Positions 1 through 5,518 of a DNA stretch of 5,518 bases are shown piece after piece. The stretch comes from Gammaproteobacteria bacterium (GTDB taxonomy: Bacteria; Pseudomonadota; Gammaproteobacteria; Halothiobacillales; Halothiobacillaceae), in NCBI GenBank assembly GCA_029335925.2, contig JARJMX020000181.1, positions 1 to 5,518 on the forward strand. Direction: 5' to 3'. The translations under genes and the position numbers were made by a program. How positions within the stretch are numbered: the stretch's first letter is position 1; the number at the start of each line of letters is the position of its first letter. The notes beneath the pieces are model-generated. The model was not told the DNA's origin and did no database searches. It saw only the letters and a program-made list of their open reading frames with translations.

Positions 1-307
1 AGACAGGGCGCGGGCTGGCCTCGTAGGAAAAACGTGGGGTGCGGCGTGGGGCGGGACGCGGTGGGGGGGCGGCCTCCTCGTCGAGGATGCGGCGGCGCAC
101 CGGGCCGACCCCCTCATCGCCCCAGAGGCTGATGTCCTCGATGTGCGGCTCGGCGCGGCGGGCCACTGAGGCAGCCTCCAGCGGATCGTCCTTCAACTCG
201 TCGCTCAAGGGTACGATGGGGTCACCACGCCGCCTGCGGCTGAAGAGATACAGGCCGAGGAGCACCAGGGCCCCCAGCCCGAGAAGGATCCAACGCAAAT
301 CCTCCAT
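1..307 (-). CDS. zipA: Cell division protein ZipA, N-terminal part (runs off left edge)
   Basis: ZipA is an inner-membrane protein that binds the C-terminal tail of FtsZ and helps anchor and stabilise the Z-ring. Only the first 102 codons are visible, starting at the ATG at 307-305. The protein opens MEDLRWILLGLG. A single hydrophobic segment at about residues 6-22 is followed at once by a basic stop (RRRR, residues 24-27), as expected for ZipA's N-terminal anchor with the rest in the cytoplasm. Next comes an acidic/charged stretch, a GVGPVRRR motif, and from about residue 80 a Pro/Arg/Ala-rich section that matches the flexible P/Q-type linker. The FtsZ-binding C-terminal domain lies outside the window. 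A GAGG ribosome-binding sequence (complement of 313-316) precedes the ATG. The gene follows smc by 19 nt on the same strand, the usual gammaproteobacterial context. The identification rests on topology and neighbourhood, since the diagnostic domain is not visible. Confidence 0.85.
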   Translation of the reverse strand, partial: MEDLRWILLGLGALVLLGLYLFSRRRRGDPIVPLSDELKDDPLEAASVARRAEPHIEDISLWGDEGVGPVRRRILDEEAAPPPRPAPRRTPRFSYEASPRPV

Positions 308-326
308 GCTCGCCTCGCTTAAGGTT

Positions 327-3300
327 TCAGGGCTGTGTCCGGGTCTCCACCAGGCGCACGGCTTCGTCCAGGTCGACGGCCACGATCCGCGACACGCCGG
401 CCTCGCGCATGGTTACGCCAACCAGTTGGCGGGCCAGCTCCATGGTGGTCTTGTTGTGGGTGATAAAGATGAACTGCACGCGTTCAGCCATTTCGCGCAC
501 CATAGCACAGAATCGACTCACGTTCGCCTCGTCCAGCGGGGCGTCGACCTCATCCAGCAGGCAGAACGGCGCGGGGTTGAGCTGGAAGATGGCGAACACT
601 AGGGCGATGGCGGTGAGTGCCTTCTCGCCGCCCGAGAGCAGGTGGATGTGGCTGACCTTCTTGCCCGGCGGCCGGGCCATGAGCTGGACACCCGCCTCCA
701 GCCAGTCGTCGGCGGTGAGGGAGAGGTAGGCCTCGCCGCCACCGAACAGGCGCTGGAAGCTCTCGCCGAGCTTGGCATTGACGGCATCGAAGGTCGCGCG
801 GAAGCGGCCGCGCGTCTCGCGGTCCATCTTGGCGATGGCCGCCTCGAGGGTGGCGAGGGCCTCGGTCAGGTCGGCCTGCTGGGCATCCAGCTGGGCCTTG
901 CGCTGGCGCGCCTCCTGGAATTCCTCCAGCGCGGCGAGGTTGACCGCGCCCAGGCGGGTGATGCGCGCGCGCGTCTCCTCGAGGCGTGCCTGACAGCCTT
1001 CGACGTCCACCCCGGCGAACGCTGCCATGGCCTGGGTGGCGGCCTCTTCTCCGGCCTCAGCGACTTTTGCCGCAGGGGACTCGGCGCGCAGAATCAAGGC
1101 CTGCACCGTCAGGCGCCGCCCCTCGACCGTGCGCCGCATCCCCTCGAGCATGCGCTGTGCGCCCATATGTACCTCGATCGCCTGCCGGGTGGCCTCCTGC
1201 GCCTGGGCGAGATCCTGCTGGGCACGCTTTAGGGCCTCGCTGGCCCTCGTCTCGGCAGCCCGCGCGGTTGTAAGCTCGGCCATCAGACCGGCGAGGGAGT
1301 CCTCGGCCTCCTGGGCGCGTTGTGTAAGCTCGGTTCGTCTCTCGGCCAGCCGCGCGGCCTGGACGCGATGTTGCTCAAGCTGCTGGGTGCGCAGTTCGCA
1401 CTCGCGTTCGAGCGTCTGCAGGCGGGCGCGGGCGGTCTGCTCGTCACGCTCGGCCGCGCGGCTCGCCTCGCGGACCTGGGCGATGGCCTGCTCGGCCGCC
1501 TCGCGCGCCGCCCGGGCCTCGGCCAGGGCGGCTTCCTGCTCGCGCACAGCCTCGGTCAGCGTGCGCACCGCCTGGCGGTGCGCCTCGAGCTCCGCCTCCA
1601 CGCGCGCAAGCTCCGCCGCCACCTCATCCTGTTCGCGCCGCTGCCCGCGCAGGCGGCCCTGCGCCTGCTCCAGCCGCAGGCGCAGCTGCTCAACCCGGGT
1701 GGCGGTCTCGCCCTGGCGGTGCAGGATCTCGCGCGCCTCGCGCTGGGCCGTGGCCTGGCGTGTTTCTAGTTCCTGTAGGGCCTGGCGCGCCTGCTGGGCC
1801 ATGGCTTGTACCTCTGCAAGGCGCGGCTGGAGGGCGGCGTGCGCGGACTCGACCTCGGCCAGGCGCAGGCGTCGGGCCAGGGTGCCCGAGCCCGCCTTAC
1901 TGGCCGGTGGCCGCCGCCAGGCATGGCGGCTGACCTGCTCGCCCTGCGGCGTGAGCCAGACCTCCCCCGGGCCGAGCTCATGGCGACGGGCGAGGGCCTC
2001 GGCGAGCGACTCGATTGGGCGCAAGCCGCCCAGCAGGGCGGCGGCGCAATCGCCATGGAGGATGTTGCCGGTTGGCGGTTCAGGGGTTTTTTCCACCAGC
2101 CACAAGCCGCGTGCGCCCTCCTCGGCCGCCCGTTCGCGCCACGCATCGAGCGAATCGACCGGCACGGCCTGCAGGGCCTCACCAAGCACAGCATCCAGCG
2201 CCGTGACCCACTCCGGGGCAGGAGTCACCTGTGCTTCGGCGCGTTCGTCGCCCAAGCCTTGTTGCTTGAGCCAGGCGCGCAGGGTGGGCGACTCGTCGCT
2301 GATCAACGCCTGTTCGAGCGCCCGCAGGGCGCGCAGCTCGGCGGCTACCCCCGCCTCCTCGCGCCGCAGGGCCTCTGCCGCACCCTCGGCCGCCGCCAGG
2401 GTGGCGCGCGCCTTGCGCAGGGCCGCGTCCAGCTCGGCCTGGGCCTGTTCAAGGGCCTCCGCGCCGAGGGCTTGTGCATTGAAGGCGGCACGGGCCTCGG
2501 CCAGCTCGCCCTCCAGCCGGCGCACTTCCGTTTCGAGTTGGTCGATACGCAGGCGCTGGCGGCGATCGAGCAGAGTCTGCTGCTGCCGTTCGGCCTGTTC
2601 CAGGCGGGTGCGCTCCACACGGATCTGCTGGGCGGGTTCCTGGGCACGGGCCTGAGCCGCCTCAAAGGTCTGGCGTGCCCGCAGCGCCTCCGCCTCGGCC
2701 GCGTGCAGGCGATCCCGCGCCTGAAGGCTTGCCGTCTCGAGCGCGGCGATACCTTCGCGTGCCCGCTCGCGCTCGCCCAACAGCCGGGCCAGGGCCTCGG
2801 TGGCCTCCCCCTCGAGGCGGGCATACATGGCCGCCTCCTGCTCCAGGGTGCGCAGCTCCTGGTCGATCCGCTCGCGCATCTCGCGCGCATGGCGTAGGGC
2901 CTGCTCCAGTCGGGCCACCTCGGCCCCCTGGGCGTAAGCAGCGGCCTGGGCCCGGTGCAGGGCCTCCAGGCTTGCGGCCTCGTGGGCGCGGGCCTGCTCA
3001 AGTCGCATCGCGCCTTCGTGCAGGGCGGCCTGGGTGGTGAGCAGACCGGCCTCTTCTTCGGCGAGTCGGGCCTCCTCGGCCCGCTGCGCCTCCCGCAGGC
3101 GGCGCAGCTGCAGGGCGTTTAGCGCCAGCTCAAGCCGTTCCTCCTCGGCCTGCAGCTGGCGGAAGCGCTCGGCGGTTCTGGCCTGCCGTTCGAGCCGCTC
3201 GAGCTGGTGGCCGAGTTCCTCGCGCAGGTCGTCGAGGCGGGCGAGGTTTTCGCGTGTGTGCTGGATGGATTCCTCCGTCTCGCGCCGGCGCTCCTTGTAG

Positions 3301-3815
3301 CGCGAGATGCCAGCCGCCTCCTCGAGCGTGGCGCGCAGCTCCTCCGGGCGCGCCTCGATCAGGCGGTTGATCTGGCCCTGCTCGATGATGGCGTAGCTGC
3401 GTGCACCGAGACCGGTGCCGAGGAACAGGTCGGCGATGTCCTTGCGCCGACAGCGCGTGCCGTTGAGGAAGTACTTGGACTGGCCGTCGCGGGTGAGGAC
3501 GCGGCGCACGCTGATCTCACCTGGCCGTGCCCACGGCCCTTTGAGCAGTCTGGCACTGTTATCGAACACCAGTTCGACCGAAGCCTGCGCGAGGGGCTTG
3601 CGCTGACTGCTGCCGGCAAAGATCACATCATCGAGTGATTGCCCGCGCAGGTGCTTGGCGGAGGATTCGCCCATCACCCAGCGGATAGCGTCCAGGATGT
3701 TGGACTTGCCGCAGCCGTTCGGCCCGACGATACCGACCAGCTCGGAGGGAAAACGGATCTCGGTGGGCTCAACGAAGGACTTGAAGCCGGCGAGGCGCAG
3801 GGCGGTCAGCCGCAT
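327..3815 (-). CDS. smc: Chromosome segregation protein SMC (condensin ATPase)
   Basis: SMC is the ATPase core of the bacterial SMC-ScpAB condensin, a homodimer that loads on DNA, extrudes or tethers loops and promotes chromosome segregation. The gene is complete at 1162 residues, a normal length for the family. The N-terminal head has Walker A GPNGCGKS at residues 31-38, R57 in KHLRG (the conserved arginine of this region), and the Q-loop motif YAIIEQGQ at 141-148. A long Ala/Glu/Arg/Gln-rich coiled coil spans about 170-510. The globular hinge lies at about 515-645, and the return coil runs from about 650 to 1000. The C-terminal head has FGGGEAYL, the ABC signature LSGGEK at 1060-1065, Walker B FCLLDE ending in D1088-E1089, the D-loop (DAPLD) and the switch histidine in THNK (H1120). 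All ATPase motifs are intact. The start (ATG, complement of 3813-3815) gives the canonical [14 protein letters not shown] opening and has purine-rich GAGGA/GGGGG just upstream. ScpA and ScpB are not in the window. The gene probably forms an operon with zipA. Confidence 0.98.
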   Translation of the reverse strand: MRLTALRLAGFKSFVEPTEIRFPSELVGIVGPNGCGKSNILDAIRWVMGESSAKHLRGQSLDDVIFAGSSQRKPLAQASVELVFDNSARLLKGPWARPGEISVRRVLTRDGQSKYFLNGTRCRRKDIADLFLGTGLGARSYAIIEQGQINRLIEARPEELRATLEEAAGISRYKERRRETEESIQHTRENLARLDDLREELGHQLERLERQARTAERFRQLQAEEERLELALNALQLRRLREAQRAEEARLAEEEAGLLTTQAALHEGAMRLEQARAHEAASLEALHRAQAAAYAQGAEVARLEQALRHAREMRERIDQELRTLEQEAAMYARLEGEATEALARLLGERERAREGIAALETASLQARDRLHAAEAEALRARQTFEAAQARAQEPAQQIRVERTRLEQAERQQQTLLDRRQRLRIDQLETEVRRLEGELAEARAAFNAQALGAEALEQAQAELDAALRKARATLAAAEGAAEALRREEAGVAAELRALRALEQALISDESPTLRAWLKQQGLGDERAEAQVTPAPEWVTALDAVLGEALQAVPVDSLDAWRERAAEEGARGLWLVEKTPEPPTGNILHGDCAAALLGGLRPIESLAEALARRHELGPGEVWLTPQGEQVSRHAWRRPPASKAGSGTLARRLRLAEVESAHAALQPRLAEVQAMAQQARQALQELETRQATAQREAREILHRQGETATRVEQLRLRLEQAQGRLRGQRREQDEVAAELARVEAELEAHRQAVRTLTEAVREQEAALAEARAAREAAEQAIAQVREASRAAERDEQTARARLQTLERECELRTQQLEQHRVQAARLAERRTELTQRAQEAEDSLAGLMAELTTARAAETRASEALKRAQQDLAQAQEATRQAIEVHMGAQRMLEGMRRTVEGRRLTVQALILRAESPAAKVAEAGEEAATQAMAAFAGVDVEGCQARLEETRARITRLGAVNLAALEEFQEARQRKAQLDAQQADLTEALATLEAAIAKMDRETRGRFRATFDAVNAKLGESFQRLFGGGEAYLSLTADDWLEAGVQLMARPPGKKVSHIHLLSGGEKALTAIALVFAIFQLNPAPFCLLDEVDAPLDEANVSRFCAMVREMAERVQFIFITHNKTTMELARQLVGVTMREAGVSRIVAVDLDEAVRLVETRTQP

Positions 3816-3904
3816 GTGTGCCCCCGATCCTCATGCCGGGGCCGGCCTGTGACGCAGGCGCTTCTTGTCATCTGCGCCATTGTGCCCAGAACCCGAGACA
3901 AAGC
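3816..3904. promoter_or_regulatory. Divergent intergenic region between smc and queF
   Basis: This 89-bp spacer separates two divergently transcribed genes, so promoters for both smc/zipA (leftward) and queF (rightward) probably lie here or extend into the coding ends. On the plus strand TTGTCA at 3865-3870 matches five of six bases of a sigma-70 -35 box, but the -10 candidate 16-17 nt downstream (around 3887-3893) is poor. On the minus strand CACAAT (complement of about 3879-3884) is a possible -10 without a good -35. Two short inverted repeats are present: GCCGG-GG-CCGGC at 3835-3846 and GCCTG-TGACG-CAGGC at 3845-3859. They could be an operator or simply reflect GC richness. No preQ1 riboswitch was recognised. 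A regulatory role is inferred from layout; the individual elements are weak. Confidence 0.45.
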
Positions 3905-4294
3905 ATGTCTACCCGCCCATCCACAGACCTGGACACCTTCGTCAACCCTAATCCGGAGCGGGATTTTACCATCCGCATTCGGGTACCGGAGTTCACTTGC
4001 CTGTGCCCAAAGACCGGTCAACCGGACTTCGCGACGATTTACATTGACTACATCCCCGACCAGAAATGCGTGGAGCTTAAGGCGCTTAAGCTGTACATGT
4101 GGTCGTTCCGCGAGGAGGGCGGCTTCCACGAGGCGATGACCAACCGCATTCTGACTGACCTGGTCGCCGCCACCGAGCCGCGCTACATGCGCGTGACCGG
4201 CGAGTGGAATGTGCGCGGTGGCATCTACACCACCGTGGTCGCCGAGTATCGCAAGGAGGGCTGGCTCCCGCCGGTCAAGGTCGAGCTGCCTTGA
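3905..4294 (+). CDS. queF: NADPH-dependent 7-cyano-7-deazaguanine (preQ0) reductase QueF, short type I form
   Basis: QueF reduces the nitrile of preQ0 to the aminomethyl group of preQ1 with two NADPH, a cytosolic step of queuosine biosynthesis before insertion into tRNA by Tgt. The protein has 129 residues with a single T-fold, i.e. the unimodular YkvM-like type and not the roughly 280-residue tandem form of E. coli. The catalytic cysteine is C34 in [10 protein letters not shown], with the proton-transfer aspartate D41 seven residues on, the spacing found in the family. The QueF signature appears as ELKALKLY (58-65), and the substrate-binding FHE is at 74-76 (H75, E76). The ATG at 3905 is preferred over the in-frame ATG at 3818. 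It gives the normal N-terminus ([12 protein letters not shown]), a GAGA purine run sits about 7 nt upstream, and the extra 29 residues from 3818 look unlike QueF and would use the whole spacer. The gene is divergent from smc and is followed by the kinase after 92 nt. C32 is present, but no Cys follows the FHE motif. Confidence 0.96.
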   Translation: MSTRPSTDLDTFVNPNPERDFTIRIRVPEFTCLCPKTGQPDFATIYIDYIPDQKCVELKALKLYMWSFREEGGFHEAMTNRILTDLVAATEPRYMRVTGEWNVRGGIYTTVVAEYRKEGWLPPVKVELP

Positions 4295-4386
4295 GGAGTA
4301 AGGAGCGCATCAAATCCAGGGCAAGGATGGCCGGGCGAAGACCATAAGGCGGATCCATCTTCCACTTTGCCCCGGCCTTTGCGGCC
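4295..4386 (+). other. queF-kinase spacer with orphan Shine-Dalgarno and possible leader hairpin
   Basis: These 92 bases separate queF from the kinase. Overlapping the queF stop codon are two good Shine-Dalgarno-like sequences, GAGGAG at 4293-4298 and AAGGAG at 4300-4305. No ATG, GTG or TTG lies at a usable distance; the first triplet at that distance is ATC at 4309. Reading from there is in frame with the kinase but meets TAA at 4345-4347. Further on, GGCCGGG (4329-4335) can pair with CCCGGCC (4371-4377), helped by GAAG (4337-4340) with CTTC (4359-4362). The stem has an uneven internal loop and no U-tract, so it is not a convincing intrinsic terminator. No clear promoter was seen. The kinase could be transcribed from the queF promoter. 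Confidence 0.4.
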
Positions 4387-5518
4387 ATGAGCCAGGTTCT
4401 AGGCATCGATTTTGGCACATCGGGGGCGCGCGCCTGCGTGCTCGATCAACAAGGGCAAAGCCTGGCCAACGTGGCTGTCCCCCTGCCTGCTCCACTGCCA
4501 GTCGCCGAGGGCGGTTGGGAGCAAGACCCAGAGCTGTGGTGGACGGCCTTCTGTGCCCTTCTCGATGCCCTTGGCGCGCACATTGACCTGAGTGCTCTGC
4601 AGGCGCTAGCCATCGCAGGCACCTCGGGCACTTTGGTCGTCTGCAACGACGACGGCCGCCCCCTGCATCCTGCACTGATGTACCACGACGCTCGCGCCAA
4701 GGGTGAGGCTGTGCGCATTGCCGCCGTTGCCCCGCGCGAGAGTGGTGCGCATGGTGCGAGCGCCAGCCTCGCCAAGCTGCTCTGGCTTAGGGCGAGGGGG
4801 CTGCCCGCCACCGCCCGCGTCCTGCACCAGGCCGAATGGCTCGCCGCCCGCCTGCTCGGCCGCTTCGACCTTGGGGATGAGAACAACCTGCTCAAGCTCG
4901 GCTATGACGTGCTGGAGCGCCGCTGGCCGGACTGGCTGGATGCGCTTGGGATCGACCGGGCGCGCCTCCCGCTGGCGCACGCGCCTGGCACGCCGCAAGG
5001 CAGGATCGATGCCGGGATAGCCGGGGTGCTCGGGCTTTCGCCGGAGCTGGTCATCGTCGCCGGCACCACCGACAGCATTGCCGCTACCCTCGCGAGCGGC
5101 GCGGCACGGGTCGGCGATGCCGTCACCACGCTCGGCACCACCCTCGCACTTAAGGTCTTTTCCGACCGCCCGGTCTTCGCCCCGCAGTATGGCGTCTACA
5201 GCCATCGGCTGGGTGATCTGTGGCTGGCCGGCGGGGCCTCCAACAGCGGCGGCGCGGTGCTGCGGCAGTATTTTGATGACGCGGCGCTCGAGGTCCTGTC
5301 CGCGCGTATCGACCCCCGGCAGGACAGCGGCCTGGACTACTACCCTCTGCCCGGTCCCGGCGAGCGCTTCCCCATCGCCGCCCCCGATCTTACCCCGCGT
5401 CTTGCCCCGCGCCCCGAGGATGATGTCCGTTTTCTTCATGGCCTGCTCGAGGGTATGGCGCGCATTGAGCGTGATGGCTACCATCGCCTGTGTGAACTCG
5501 GTGCCCCTTGGCCCGCGC
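4387..5518 (+). CDS. FGGY-family carbohydrate kinase, probably D-ribulose kinase-like (runs off right edge)
   Basis: FGGY kinases transfer phosphate from ATP to a hydroxyl of a sugar or polyol in the cytosol. The first 377 codons are visible and remain open at the window edge; the family is commonly 420-520 residues, so the C-terminus is missing. The first actin-like (ASKHA) domain shows the phosphate-1 motif GIDFGTSGARA (residues 6-16, with D8 and T11), WEQDPELWW (44-52), AGTSGT (77-82) and YHDARA (99-104). The second begins with AGTTDSIAA (225-233), where D229 is in the position of the catalytic base, followed by TTLGTTLALK (247-256, phosphate-2 region) and a Gly-rich GGASNSGG segment. The FGTSGARA opening and the D8/T11/S80/D229 set resemble the cyanobacterial/plant XK-1 group shown to act on D-ribulose, so ribulose is the favoured substrate. 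Xylulokinase or another pentulokinase is not excluded. ATG at 4387 is the only start after the in-frame TAA at 4345. It has no clear ribosome-binding site. Confidence 0.88.
   Translation, partial: MSQVLGIDFGTSGARACVLDQQGQSLANVAVPLPAPLPVAEGGWEQDPELWWTAFCALLDALGAHIDLSALQALAIAGTSGTLVVCNDDGRPLHPALMYHDARAKGEAVRIAAVAPRESGAHGASASLAKLLWLRARGLPATARVLHQAEWLAARLLGRFDLGDENNLLKLGYDVLERRWPDWLDALGIDRARLPLAHAPGTPQGRIDAGIAGVLGLSPELVIVAGTTDSIAATLASGAARVGDAVTTLGTTLALKVFSDRPVFAPQYGVYSHRLGDLWLAGGASNSGGAVLRQYFDDAALEVLSARIDPRQDSGLDYYPLPGPGERFPIAAPDLTPRLAPRPEDDVRFLHGLLEGMARIERDGYHRLCELGAPWPA

Noticed and set aside
1027..2655. A 542-codon open frame on the plus strand inside smc
   Set aside because: It is antisense to the smc coiled-coil and hinge coding region and gives an Arg/Ser/Ala-rich low-complexity translation with no domain. 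Long antisense frames are expected opposite a GC-rich, Ala/Glu/Arg-rich coiled-coil gene.
1806..2897. A second long plus-strand frame (363 codons) opposite smc
   Set aside because: It overlaps the same coiled-coil and hinge coding sequence in another frame, has no recognisable motif and no ribosome-binding context. It is a compositional shadow.
3818..3904. N-terminal extension of queF from the upstream in-frame ATG
   Set aside because: The 29 extra residues are unlike QueF and would place the start 3 bp from the divergent smc start. The ATG at 3905 has a purine-rich site upstream and gives the normal family length.
3816..3904. preQ1 riboswitch upstream of queF
   Set aside because: The leader lacks the A-rich tail and small pseudoknot pattern typical of preQ1 aptamers, and the spacer is GC-rich and short.
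4329..4377. Intrinsic terminator after queF
   Set aside because: The pairing GGCCGGG/CCCGGCC spans a large loop with an uneven interior, and the downstream arm is not followed by a run of T.
4606..5484. A 292-codon minus-strand frame opposite the kinase
   Set aside because: The plus-strand frame carries clear FGGY kinase motifs throughout this interval, and the minus-strand translation has no recognisable domain.
1..5518. CRISPR array, transposon, tRNA or other mobile or RNA gene
   Set aside because: No regularly spaced repeats, transposase frame, terminal inverted repeats or tRNA-like cloverleaf sequence was seen. Nearly the whole window is covered by four ordinary genes.

Overview
The window is a GC-rich piece of a bacterial chromosome, most likely from a gammaproteobacterium. 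The main clue is a condensin smc gene followed on the same strand by a membrane-anchored ZipA-like cell-division gene. ZipA is essentially confined to Gammaproteobacteria, and smc-zipA (then usually ligA) is a known gene order there. The species cannot be named from this sequence. An autotroph would fit the ribulokinase-like gene at the right end, but that is inference.

Layout: bases 1-307 (minus strand) hold the N-terminal 102 codons of the zipA-like gene, which runs off the left edge. Bases 327-3815 (minus) hold a complete smc gene of 1162 codons, 19 nt upstream of zipA and probably co-transcribed with it. Bases 3816-3904 are a short divergent spacer that must serve smc/zipA to the left and queF to the right. 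Bases 3905-4294 (plus) hold a complete short-type queF of 129 codons. Bases 4295-4386 are a leader-like spacer with an orphan ribosome-binding sequence. From 4387 to the right edge (plus) there is a 3'-truncated FGGY-family sugar kinase, 377 codons of which are visible.

Function: the leftward unit concerns the chromosome and cell cycle. SMC organises and helps segregate the nucleoid, and ZipA tethers FtsZ to the inner membrane at the division site. The rightward unit is metabolic: QueF makes preQ1 for queuosine modification of tRNA, and the kinase probably phosphorylates a free pentulose such as D-ribulose. No functional link between queF and the kinase is evident beyond adjacency.

No RNA gene, mobile element, CRISPR array or clearly novel system is visible. 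The points most worth a second look are the kinase's resemblance to the cyanobacterial/plant ribulokinase group, the altered cysteine pattern in QueF, and the orphan Shine-Dalgarno before the kinase.
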